Shown one piece after another: positions 1-6,393 of a DNA stretch of 31,113 nt. The notes under the pieces were generated by a model, which had not been told where the DNA came from, ran no database searches, and was given only the letters and a program-made list of their open reading frames with translations. Location of the stretch: the NCBI GenBank assembly GCA_049969935.1, contig JBMFNX010000020.1, forward strand, positions 1 to 31,113. Reading direction: 5' to 3'. Position numbers and translations under genes: made by a program. This stretch comes from JACIWG01 sp049969935. Lineage in GTDB: Archaea > Thermoproteota > Nitrososphaeria > JACIWG01. Numbering within the stretch: position 1 is the stretch's first letter; every line of letters begins with the position of its first letter.

Positions 1-368
1 TGATGGCGTGCCCTAGCACAGCCTTCAGTAAGTTCTCTAAGCTCTCCCTTAACATATGCTGTAATAACATCTTTCACAGTATCTTTTTCAGCCTTAAAAA
101 CAGCTATCCCACGGCTTTGGAATGTGCTTAACCCTCTAGGTCCCATACCATACACGATTATAGCTTCAGGCTTTAACTCAAGAATGTGGTCGTGAGTGTA
201 TCCTGGTCCTCCAAAATGTTCTCCAACATTAGATATTACCCTAAATTCTGTAACCTCACCTTTATCATTTAATTCGACGACTGCAAAATATGGTGCCCTG
301 CCAAAATGTTCAGCTATCCTAGAATCTAATCCCCTATCTTCTACTATTGGAACAACAACTTTAGCCAT
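1..368 (-). CDS. NifX/NifB-type dinitrogenase iron-molybdenum cofactor family protein (partial)
   Basis: Only the N-terminal 122 codons are present; the gene runs off the left edge. The start MAKVVVPIVEDRGLDSRIAE is followed by HFGRAPYF, the signature of the small NifX/NafY-like cofactor-binding fold, and later a GYTHDH stretch and a glycine-rich YGMGPRG loop. Outside diazotrophs these small proteins are widespread in anaerobic archaea and bacteria and are thought to bind metal or Fe-S clusters; their exact role is unsettled. The ATG at 368 sits one base after the stop of the Mrp ATPase gene, and a strong GGAGGTGA SD lies inside the end of that gene, so the two are translationally coupled. 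The neighbours (Mrp ATPase, DUF134 regulator) match a recurrent Fe-S-related gene cluster. Family assignment is firm, specific function is not. Confidence 0.85.
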   Translation of the reverse strand, partial: MAKVVVPIVEDRGLDSRIAEHFGRAPYFAVVELNDKGEVTEFRVISNVGEHFGGPGYTHDHILELKPEAIIVYGMGPRGLSTFQSRGIAVFKAEKDTVKDVITAYVKGELRELTEGCARARH

Positions 369-369
369 C

Positions 370-1224
370 CTATTCACCTCCCAACATTTCTCGAGTTCCA
401 AGATACGCTTCTATTTTGTCAACGATTTCCATGAACGCTTCTGTAGCAGGTGAATCTTTGTGTTCTAGAATAAAGGGTTTACCATTGTCTGCATCCTCAC
501 ATATCCTCTGGTCTATTGGTATGCTTCCAAGAAATGGTATATTCAATTCTTCAGCAATCTTCCTCCCCCCTCCTGCTTGAAAGATGTCAACTTTTGCACC
601 ACAGTTTGGGCATATGAAGCCGCTCATGTTTTCCACGATCCCAATCACTGGCAGATTGAGTCTTCTAGCAAAGTTCACAGACTTTCTCACAACCAACTGG
701 GAAACCTGTGACGGTATTGTTATAACTACTACACCATCCAAGTCTGGCAAAAGCTGTGCTATACTTAAAGGCTCATCACCTGTTCCAGGAGGCAAGTCTA
801 TAAGCAGGAAGTCAAGTTCACCCCAAGAGATTTCAGAAAGAAAGTCTCTTATCGCATTCATCTTCAGAGGCCCACGCCATATTACTGGAGTGTTCTCATC
901 AGGTAATATGAATTCTGTAGAAACCACTCTTATCCCCATTGGGCCGATCACTGGAAGTATTCTACCATCATCTGATTGAATCATTTGCCCCTTAACTCCA
1001 AGCATTTTTGGAACACTTGGCCCATGGAAGTCAGCATCCAATATGCCGACCCTATTCATGTGCCCTTTTTCTGCAAAGGCTATTGCAAGGTTTACTGTGA
1101 AAGTGCTTTTTCCAACTCCTCCCTTGCCGCTTATGACTGCAATCTTATGTTTAACCTTACCCATGTTTTCCCTAACACGCTTCTGAGTCTCTTGAAAACG
1201 TTTTATCATCTCCAAGTCTGTCAT
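370..1224 (-). CDS. Mrp/NBP35/ApbC-family Fe-S cluster carrier P-loop ATPase
   Basis: This 284-residue protein belongs to the cytosolic Mrp/NBP35 family, which assembles and transfers [4Fe-4S] clusters to apoproteins using ATP. The deviant Walker A GKGGVGKS spans residues 33-40, followed by ILDADFHGPSVPKMLG (switch I, 61-76), a Walker B region LIDLPPGTGD (141-150) and the conserved CPNC pair (205-208) that bridges a cluster between two subunits. Length is typical. The ATG at 1224 has a modest GGTGA SD. It lies 6 bp after the TSUP transporter gene and 1 bp before the NifX-like gene, in one apparent operon. Fe-S carrier function is family knowledge; the client protein is unknown, although ferredoxin, radical-SAM and hydrogenase-related genes occur in this window. 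Confidence 0.93.
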   Translation of the reverse strand: MTDLEMIKRFQETQKRVRENMGKVKHKIAVISGKGGVGKSTFTVNLAIAFAEKGHMNRVGILDADFHGPSVPKMLGVKGQMIQSDDGRILPVIGPMGIRVVSTEFILPDENTPVIWRGPLKMNAIRDFLSEISWGELDFLLIDLPPGTGDEPLSIAQLLPDLDGVVVITIPSQVSQLVVRKSVNFARRLNLPVIGIVENMSGFICPNCGAKVDIFQAGGGRKIAEELNIPFLGSIPIDQRICEDADNGKPFILEHKDSPATEAFMEIVDKIEAYLGTREMLGGE

Positions 1225-1230
1225 AAAATT

Positions 1231-2148
1231 TCACCATATCATGATGCCAAAGTAGCCTGTTATAAACTTGAGTGCAACGTAAAGGAAGTATATTCCAAAT
1301 ATCAGTTTCAGAATATTAGGTTTAAACTTCTTTATTATTGCGGCGCCAACCTGTGCACCTACAACAGTTCCAGCTGCAAGTATAAGACCAGCGCCTAAAG
1401 CAACATATCCTTGAACCACTTTAATCCCTCCACCGACAACAGCTAACGGGATCATTGAAGCCAAAGATGTTCCCATTGTAACATAAACTGGTGCACCAAA
1501 CAAGTATATCAGTCCAGGAACAAGAGCGTATCCACCGCCTAAACCAACGATACCTGTCAAGACACCAATTATAAACCCGAAAACACCCATCCACACTCTT
1601 GACCCTGGAATATTCTTCTCCTCCTGCTTAACAGATTTAGGTTTAGCAATTCCTGAACCCTCAACAATCATCCTATAAGATGGCCAAAGAAATACAATAC
1701 CAAGTATAAGATTCAATATACTAACATGTTCAACAAGTATTGTGAAAAGCCATGAGCCGACAAGAACACCTAAAGTTCCAACCCCACCAATCCATAAGGC
1801 TGCACTCCTGTCAAGATTCTTTCTAACAAGATGCCCGTAGGCTCCAGAAAGTGTCGTAAAAATTACAGCAAACAATGTTGTCCCAATAGCAAGTGGAGCC
1901 GGATACCCAAGCCAAAAGTGTAGAATTGGAAGCATAACACTACACCCTCCAGTGCCAATAAGCCCTCCAAGCAATCCAGCCGCCAATCCAACAAAAATCA
2001 GTAGAACTCCATTAAATAATGAAATCTGAGGCGCCCCCTTCTGCACCCAGTTGCCTGACAAAAATGTTCCAATCATGAATATTATAATGGCAAGCAGCAG
2101 CACTATTGTTGGAAGATACCTTTTCAAAAAACCTTCAGACATACTCAT
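1231..2148 (-). CDS. TSUP/TauE-SafE family anion permease
   Basis: A 305-residue, very hydrophobic protein with about eight transmembrane segments in two homologous halves. Each half carries a glycine-rich motif: GLAAGLLGGLIGTGG near the N-terminus and IGVLTGIVGLGGGYALVPGL in the second half. This is the TSUP (TauE/SafE/DUF81) family, which moves small sulfur or organic anions across the cytoplasmic membrane. A longer frame opens with GTG at 2157, but a GAGGTG SD six bases before the ATG at 2148 (MSMSEGF) decides the start. It is the first gene of the operon with the Mrp ATPase and the NifX-like protein. A link to sulfur supply for Fe-S assembly is possible but is inference; the substrate cannot be read from sequence. 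Confidence 0.88.
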   Translation of the reverse strand: MSMSEGFLKRYLPTIVLLLAIIIFMIGTFLSGNWVQKGAPQISLFNGVLLIFVGLAAGLLGGLIGTGGCSVMLPILHFWLGYPAPLAIGTTLFAVIFTTLSGAYGHLVRKNLDRSAALWIGGVGTLGVLVGSWLFTILVEHVSILNLILGIVFLWPSYRMIVEGSGIAKPKSVKQEEKNIPGSRVWMGVFGFIIGVLTGIVGLGGGYALVPGLIYLFGAPVYVTMGTSLASMIPLAVVGGGIKVVQGYVALGAGLILAAGTVVGAQVGAAIIKKFKPNILKLIFGIYFLYVALKFITGYFGIMIW

Positions 2149-2274
2149 GTCTAACACCTCTCAAGTGTCCTAAAGATAATTTGGACAAGGTTTACAGCAT
2201 TTTTCAGAAACGTTTTCGGATTCAAGAACTGGAAATATATTTTGTGATACATCACCATATGTGCTGGGTGGTAA

Positions 2275-2284
2275 AGTATATAAG
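2275..2284 (+). promoter_or_regulatory. TATA box of the DUF134 gene
   Basis: AGTATATAAG is centred about 28 nt before the ATG at 2308, the spacing expected between an archaeal TATA box and a transcription start at the start codon. No SD precedes the ATG, so the mRNA is probably leaderless. The TSUP operon is read in the other direction from the same intergenic space; a weaker AT-rich element at about 2229-2242 may be its promoter. Confidence 0.6.
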
Positions 2285-2307
2285 TTTTGTGACATATCCC
2301 GTAAAGC

Positions 2308-2652
2308 ATGTGCCCATGCTGGTGTAGGAGAAGAAGAAGAGGTGTTGCTGGCAGGATACCGAAGCCGATAATAGCCTCCTCCATACCAGTGATAGAAAGT
2401 TTCAAACCCTTTCCATCAAAAAATATTGAACCAGTCTACCTTGACCTAGCTGAAGTTGAAGCCCTTAAACTCATTGAACTAGAGAAGCTTTCCTGTCAAG
2501 AAGCTGGTGCAAGAATGAACGTATCAAGGAATACTGTTTGGAGACTTGTTGAAGAGGCTAGAGAAAAGCTTACGAGAGCAATAGTTGAAGGTAGAGAAAT
2601 AATCATATTAAAAGATGATTCGCTTCAAGAGAAATCGATGGATAAAATATAA
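2308..2652 (+). CDS. UPF0251/DUF134 family helix-turn-helix protein
   Basis: A 114-residue basic protein of the DUF134 family. After an Arg-rich start comes the family core: FKP, then an acidic LAEVEALKLIELEKLS helix, then a helix-turn-helix related to sigma-factor region 4 (CQEAGARMNVSRNTVWRLVEEAREKL), ending in the typical ALVEG-like strand, here AIVEGREIII. It is probably a DNA-binding regulator. An unusual CPCWC cluster (Cys2, Cys4, Cys6) directly after Met1 could bind metal. It is divergent from the TSUP-Mrp-NifX operon; DUF134 genes recurrently sit beside Mrp and NifX-like genes, so it may regulate that cluster, which is inference. The start is supported by the TATA spacing. A T7 run at 2741-2747 downstream could end the transcript. 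Confidence 0.82.
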   Translation: MCPCWCRRRRRGVAGRIPKPIIASSIPVIESFKPFPSKNIEPVYLDLAEVEALKLIELEKLSCQEAGARMNVSRNTVWRLVEEAREKLTRAIVEGREIIILKDDSLQEKSMDKI

Positions 2653-2740
2653 TCATTTACAAATCCATCAAATTTCTAAAAATATTCTTCCATTTCTTTC
2701 TGGAGAAAAGAGGCCTTCTAAATATCTTCCCAATATAATG

Positions 2741-2747
2741 TTTTTTT
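2741..2747 (+). terminator. T7 tract downstream of DUF134 gene
   Basis: Seven consecutive T residues lie about 90 bp after the DUF134 stop. Archaeal intrinsic termination commonly relies on such T tracts without a stable hairpin. No stem precedes it, so the call rests on the T tract alone. Confidence 0.35.
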
Positions 2748-3068
2748 ACAAAAGCGCATATGTTAACGTGCTTACCACTGAAACATACACTATTCCCTTA
2801 AAAAGTTCCCGTTCAATAAGTGATGAAAGGCTTATTTTTTAGCTTAAAAAGATCAAATAAGAATATTAATATGAAAGGTGGTTATAGCGTATGTTATTGA
2901 AACCCTGAAGGCGTTTACTGTAGATTCACGCTGCATTATTGCATGAAATTAATTTAAGATTGTTTAAGCCTTTTTTTAATACAATTTACTAAGAAAAATT
3001 AACTAGGTTAATGGTCATTTTTATTAATTAAAAATTCCTTTAAACACACTTAAAGATTAAATAATATG

Positions 3069-3080
3069 TTTATTTAATGT
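3069..3080 (+). promoter_or_regulatory. TATA box of the PAC2 gene
   Basis: GTTTATTTAATG is centred about 27 nt before the ATG at 3101, consistent with a leaderless transcript. The stretch before the ATG lacks a clear SD. Confidence 0.5.
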
Positions 3081-3100
3081 AATTGAGTAAGTGAACTTTC

Positions 3101-3853
3101 ATGTCTGAAGAAGTTTTAGAAATTGTGATGAAGAAGGATGTTAAGTTTACTGAGCCTGTTGCCGTCGAAGGCTTTCCTGACGTAGGCTTAGCTGGAGCTA
3201 TTGCGTCAATGCATCTTATAGAATCTCTGGGTTTGGAGGAGATTGCCTACATAGAAACACCTCTTCTTCCACCCATCATGGTCGTGCATAATGGTGAACT
3301 GCTTCATCCGATAAGAGTTTATGGTAATGAAAGGCTTATTGTATTTACTTCAGAAATAGCCTTGCCTCTTACAGTCTTAAACTCTCTTGTGAAAAAGGTT
3401 GTTGAATGGCTTAAGAGCTTGAACGCTAAACTGCTTATCGCTTTAACCGGTATACCCGTAGAAAATAGGCTTGAAATAGAAAGGCCTGAAGTTTACGCGG
3501 TAGTGTCAAAGAAAGAGTATGCTGAAATGCTTTCAAAGCATAAGATTGAAGTTTTACAGGAAGGCTTTATCTCAGGAATATACGCCCTATTCCTTAAAGA
3601 ATGTTTGAAGGCTGGCCTGCCTGCTATAGCTTTGGTTGCACAATCTTTCCTAAAATATCCTGACCCTGGTGCTGCAGCAGAACTTTTAACTTCACTGAAC
3701 TCTATCCTCTCACTTAATGTTGACGTTAAACCATTGCTTGAGAACGCGGAAGAGATACGTTTAAAAGCAAGAGACCTTCTTAGGCAAACTGAAAGGGTTG
3801 CTTCAGGCGCATACAGGAACGTGGAGGGTGAGCTTCCACTAATGTATAGGTGA
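3101..3853 (+). CDS. PAC2-family proteasome assembly chaperone-like protein
   Basis: A 250-residue soluble protein of the PAC2 / archaeal PbaA-PbaB superfamily (COG2047/COG1938 type). The N-terminal EPVAVEGFPDVGLAGAIASM region (about residues 18-37) is the hallmark of the family, followed by the alternating strands and helices of a nucleoside-phosphorylase-like fold and a helical C-terminus. Eukaryotic PAC2 and archaeal PbaB act as assembly chaperones, PbaB also with a C-terminal proteasome-binding tail. Here the C-terminus is ELPLMYR; it ends in Tyr-Arg and has no clear HbYX motif, so direct proteasome binding is uncertain. The next gene, a small heat-shock protein, starts a few bases downstream with its SD overlapping this stop, which suggests a joint proteostasis unit. 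The family is clear, the client unknown. Confidence 0.85.
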   Translation: MSEEVLEIVMKKDVKFTEPVAVEGFPDVGLAGAIASMHLIESLGLEEIAYIETPLLPPIMVVHNGELLHPIRVYGNERLIVFTSEIALPLTVLNSLVKKVVEWLKSLNAKLLIALTGIPVENRLEIERPEVYAVVSKKEYAEMLSKHKIEVLQEGFISGIYALFLKECLKAGLPAIALVAQSFLKYPDPGAAAELLTSLNSILSLNVDVKPLLENAEEIRLKARDLLRQTERVASGAYRNVEGELPLMYR

Positions 3854-3858
3854 TGGTC

Positions 3859-4197
3859 ATGGGCTTCCCAGAAGATTTCGACTCACTATGGGATCATATT
3901 GAAGGGTGTATGGAGCCTCTGGTTGAAGTAAGGGAAACATATGATGCCTTCGAAATATACGTTGACCTACCGTACGTGAAAGGAGAAAGTATTGAAGTAA
4001 GGTTTTCTGAAGACGCTCTACTTGTTATGGCAAAATGTTCGAGGGCAATAAAGTTTGACAGGTGGGGGTTTGCTCAAAAGAGGACAGAATACAAATACTT
4101 TAGAAAGGTGATAAAGTTGCCTCACAAGATAGACCCTAAAAGGGCTACATCATCCTTTAAAAAAGGTGTCCTAAAAATCAGGGTCCCAAAAATATAG
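3859..4197 (+). CDS. Hsp20/alpha-crystallin small heat-shock protein
   Basis: A 113-residue holdase-type chaperone. The alpha-crystallin domain fills most of the protein: PLVEVRETYDAFEIYVDLPYV begins it, and it ends with the conserved RKVIKLPHKIDPKRATSSFKKGVLKIRVPKI region (A-x-x-x-n-GVL consensus, here SSFKKGVLKI), described here by its position near the C-terminus. The N-terminal arm is very short and the usual C-terminal I-x-I/V extension after the domain is missing, so oligomers may be small. The ATG at 3859 is preferred because GGTGA, which includes the stop of the PAC2 gene, lies five bases upstream; in-frame GTG 3850 and ATG 3853 are alternatives. Coupling to the PAC2 gene is direct. 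Confidence 0.9.
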   Translation: MGFPEDFDSLWDHIEGCMEPLVEVRETYDAFEIYVDLPYVKGESIEVRFSEDALLVMAKCSRAIKFDRWGFAQKRTEYKYFRKVIKLPHKIDPKRATSSFKKGVLKIRVPKI

Positions 4198-4257
4198 TGC
4201 ATCAAAAACAAGAAAGCATAGACTGTTCAATTTATTAAACATAATACAAGAACCATA

Positions 4258-4286
4258 TTCGAACAATTCTAGAACTTTTCTAGAAC
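4258..4286. promoter_or_regulatory. Triple TTC-GAA element, putative operator
   Basis: Three related units follow each other: TTCGAAC (4258-4264), TTCTAGAAC (4267-4275) and TTCTAGAAC (4278-4286). The last two are identical, start 11 bp apart (one helical turn) and each contain the perfect palindrome TTCTAGAA. They end about 8 bp before the TATA box of the next gene, where an activator or repressor could touch the basal machinery. The binding protein is unknown. Confidence 0.5.
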
Positions 4287-4293
4287 ATTTCCT

Positions 4294-4301
4294 ATTAAAT
4301 A
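4294..4301 (+). promoter_or_regulatory. TATA box of the 4326 gene
   Basis: ATTAAATA is centred about 28 nt before the ATG at 4326, preceded by purine-poor sequence and the triple TTC-GAA element. There is no SD, so a leaderless mRNA is likely. Confidence 0.6.
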
Positions 4302-4325
4302 CCCTTATCCATAATATGTGATCCG

Positions 4326-5477
4326 ATGGCTATGGCTCAAAAGAATTTTGCAAAAATCGCTTCAATAGCACTTATAGCAATACTTCTAGCTTCATCTCTA
4401 GCAGTTGTTGGCTTAAACGTAGCCTATGCTAAAAGCGACAAGGCTTCAGAAATGCAGAAGAAGGCTAAAGAGTTGCAGGAAAGATTGAGGGAAATGCAGG
4501 AGCTGAGGTTTGAGCGTGTCAAGAAGATGTTTAATGAAAAACGTATTATATTCCTTGACAGGGGACCAAACTATGTAAACTTTGTCTCAACAAAGACTGA
4601 GGGTGGTGTACAATCTTTTATACTTAGAATACACAGTGAAGGAACACCATCCATCTACGCTGCACTAGCCAACTATACGAAAGAAGACGGTAACAGGACA
4701 CTTTACTGGGTAAACGGTATGCTAAAGGTCTATGGACTAATAGAATATGTTGACAAAAATATTGACGGCATATACAAACAGAACGATAATGATACAAGAC
4801 TACAGTATGTTAACTTTGCAAAGCTCGACTGGAAGCTTACAGTAACAAAAATTACAACAGAAGATGGTGTTCAAGGCTGGAAGGTTCAAATGATTGCAAA
4901 GGATAGAGGTGCAACATACAATATTACAACACAATTATTTAACACCGGCGTCCGCCTAAACGATGGCACTCCAGTTTCACCATATGAGGCTAAGATAGAT
5001 TTTAGTTTAGAAAACTTTCCATGGTCTTCTACAGAAAGCAGGCTTGCCCTCATAACATCCTTCACGGGCGTTTCAGGGTCTGCTTCAGTAATCCACTATA
5101 GTGATACTACAGAGGTTGTGAAGGAACGTAACGCTTACGCATACTTTACATGGGCTCCTTCAGCCACCGTAGACGGCCAAACCGCTGAGGTTAAAGCTTA
5201 TACTAGAAGCTCACGTTCTGAAATGATGAACTATACTGAACTCAATTATCCACATGGTGATAAAATTGTCCACGATCCTGTTATAGGTGTTTTATCTGGA
5301 AGCATAGAGGATATTCCAGCATACCAGCTTCCAGCTTCACTTGTTCAGCCTACTCCAGTGTTTCCAGGCTTAACTCTTCTAGCGACTACTGTAGCTGTTC
5401 TGGCAATAGTTGGTGTTATTATTGTAGCTGCACGTAAAATGATTGTGGAGCCAAAGATCTTGAAAACGCTCCACTAA
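4326..5477 (+). CDS. Secreted, C-terminally anchored surface protein of unknown function
   Basis: I do not recognise a named family. The 383-residue protein has a signal peptide (hydrophobic core about residues 10-34, likely cleavage after the AYA at 33-35), then a charged, probably coiled-coil stretch rich in Lys, Glu, Met and Gln (about 38-75), then a beta-rich domain with several Asn-X-Ser/Thr sequons. Near the C-terminus a Pro-rich linker precedes one transmembrane helix (about 348-370) and a short basic tail. This is the plan of an archaeal surface protein held by its C-terminus. It is transcribed alone, from its own TATA box and the triple TTC-GAA element. Its 3' end is convergent with a membrane-bound winged-helix regulator; any functional link is inference. 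Confidence 0.7.
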   Translation: MAMAQKNFAKIASIALIAILLASSLAVVGLNVAYAKSDKASEMQKKAKELQERLREMQELRFERVKKMFNEKRIIFLDRGPNYVNFVSTKTEGGVQSFILRIHSEGTPSIYAALANYTKEDGNRTLYWVNGMLKVYGLIEYVDKNIDGIYKQNDNDTRLQYVNFAKLDWKLTVTKITTEDGVQGWKVQMIAKDRGATYNITTQLFNTGVRLNDGTPVSPYEAKIDFSLENFPWSSTESRLALITSFTGVSGSASVIHYSDTTEVVKERNAYAYFTWAPSATVDGQTAEVKAYTRSSRSEMMNYTELNYPHGDKIVHDPVIGVLSGSIEDIPAYQLPASLVQPTPVFPGLTLLATTVAVLAIVGVIIVAARKMIVEPKILKTLH

Positions 5478-5485
5478 ACCCCCAA

Positions 5486-5492
5486 TTTTTTT
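5486..5492 (+). terminator. T7 tract at the end of the 4326 gene
   Basis: Seven T residues start 8 bp after the TAA stop of the surface-protein gene and run into the stop codon of the convergent regulator gene. This is a plausible archaeal U-tract terminator for the plus-strand transcript. Confidence 0.5.
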
Positions 5493-6303
5493 AAATTTCT
5501 GTTACAAGATTTAATGTTTGAAGGAATGAAAAGAATATTGTAGAAATTATGTAGAATATTATCTGTACAAGAAGTGACCTCTCAAACCTCATACCATATA
5601 TGCTTGAAAAGTATGCTGCCCCAAACACTGTTGAAGCAACCTGAGCTGTAACTGTTATGATAAGATATGCTATCTTGAAAATGTTTTCCGGCACATTATA
5701 TAATATTGTTGCAGCCGCTAAGGGAAACAGGATTGGTACATAGGCTATTGATGATGCAAGAACACCGCTTAAGCTCACCCTTCTTTCAGAAAAAGCCTTT
5801 CCCACAATAAATGTGTAAAGCATGTAGGTGATAATGCTTGCTGGAAACAATATTATGTCAACTAGGCTGGAGAATATTGAGATACCATAATGTTCTATTA
5901 CAAGTGTGTAGCCTGAAAAATATGATAGGATTCCACCTATAAGTGTGATGGAAGTGAAGCATGTTAGAGCTGCTATAAAGTTTCTTTCAACCGATGGAAA
6001 GAACCAGCTTGGAATAAATATTGTCTTAGCCTCCCTAATCTTTAAGCTTGAACTTGCATTAGAGAGCATGTCATAAAGTTTCTTTCCGTCCTTGCTCAAA
6101 TAATATCTTCTATCCTCATCCTGTAAAACATATCCCTTGAGCACGTCCAAGTGATAGTATAATGTTCCAACAGGCAAATTCATTTCACTCTTCATTTCAG
6201 TAAAAGACATGCTTTCCCTTGACCCTAAAAGTTCTATAATCCTCTTCCTAACCGGATGGTTTAGATACCTTATCTTTTTAAACTCCTCTTTGGATGGCAA
6301 CAC
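5491..6303 (-). CDS. Winged-helix regulator fused to a five-helix membrane domain
   Basis: The first 80 or so of 270 residues form an ArsR-like winged helix: NHPVRKRIIELLGSRESMSF, then TEMKSEMNLPVGTLYYHLDVL as the recognition region, and a wing with YYLSKDGKKLY. About five transmembrane helices follow (near residues 108-130, 141-167, 179-202, 208-232, 243-262), a layout resembling Yip1-type membrane domains. A DNA-binding domain tethered to a membrane domain suggests that an envelope signal is passed directly to a promoter; no ligand is evident. The TATA box at about 6325-6332 places the transcript start on the GTG at 6303, with TTG 6300 just inside as an alternative. It is divergent from the nitroreductase gene and convergent with the surface-protein gene. 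Targets are unknown. Confidence 0.75.
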   Translation of the reverse strand: MLPSKEEFKKIRYLNHPVRKRIIELLGSRESMSFTEMKSEMNLPVGTLYYHLDVLKGYVLQDEDRRYYLSKDGKKLYDMLSNASSSLKIREAKTIFIPSWFFPSVERNFIAALTCFTSITLIGGILSYFSGYTLVIEHYGISIFSSLVDIILFPASIITYMLYTFIVGKAFSERRVSLSGVLASSIAYVPILFPLAAATILYNVPENIFKIAYLIITVTAQVASTVFGAAYFSSIYGMRFERSLLVQIIFYIISTIFFSFLQTLNLVTEI

Positions 6304-6324
6304 TATATATCCTCTTAACCAAAG

Positions 6325-6332
6325 TTATAAAA
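6325..6332 (-). promoter_or_regulatory. TATA box of the membrane-bound regulator gene
   Basis: On the minus strand TTTTATAA is centred about 27 nt before the GTG start at 6303, again fitting a leaderless mRNA. It shares a 90-bp divergent region with the nitroreductase promoter. Confidence 0.5.
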
Positions 6333-6357
6333 ACATGTTAAGCAAAAAAATTATGAC

Positions 6358-6368
6358 AATATTTAAAT
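6358..6368 (+). promoter_or_regulatory. TATA box of the nitroreductase gene
   Basis: AATATTTAAAT is centred about 31 nt before the ATG at 6394, giving a leader of only a few bases. No SD is seen. Confidence 0.55.
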
Positions 6369-6393
6369 TCACATACTCTTTAAGCCTGCTTCA

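Larger units (their letters stand above)
2653..3100. other. AT-rich intergenic region, possible small RNA and terminators
   Basis: This gap of nearly 450 bp has no convincing protein gene. A T7 run at 2741-2747 can terminate the DUF134 transcript. A short hairpin (AATAAG 2815-2820 paired with CTTATT 2831-2836) runs into six T residues and is a second terminator-like site. From about 2886 to 2935 the base composition becomes noticeably less AT-rich than the flanks. This island has a TATA-like stretch about 30 nt upstream (2859-2873), short inverted repeats (AGCGT 2886-2890 with ACGCT 2928-2932) and a T7 run at 2971-2977, so a small RNA of roughly 80 nt is possible. The last 35 bases hold the promoter of the next gene. 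Confidence 0.5.

Noticed and set aside
976..1398. Plus-strand open frames over the Mrp and TSUP genes
   Set aside because: Antisense to two well-supported genes, with no start signal or family features.
2151..2405. Minus-strand open frame of 84 codons opposite the DUF134 gene
   Set aside because: It lies antisense to a recognisable DUF134 protein and over its promoter, has no family features and is explained as a shadow.
2615..2842. Plus-strand open frame of 75 codons after the DUF134 gene
   Set aside because: Overlaps the DUF134 end, has AT-driven composition, no SD or TATA at the right spacing and no recognisable motif.
2820..2908. C/D-box small RNA (GTGATGA at 2820-2826 and CTGA at 2905-2908)
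   Set aside because: The boxes are about 80 nt apart, internal D' and C' boxes are not evident and there is no terminal stem, so the C/D call is not supported.
4258..4286. Eukaryote-like heat-shock element
   Set aside because: The units resemble nTTCnnGAAn, but the spacing between units is not the 5-nt phase of true elements and archaea lack HSF; kept only as an unnamed operator.
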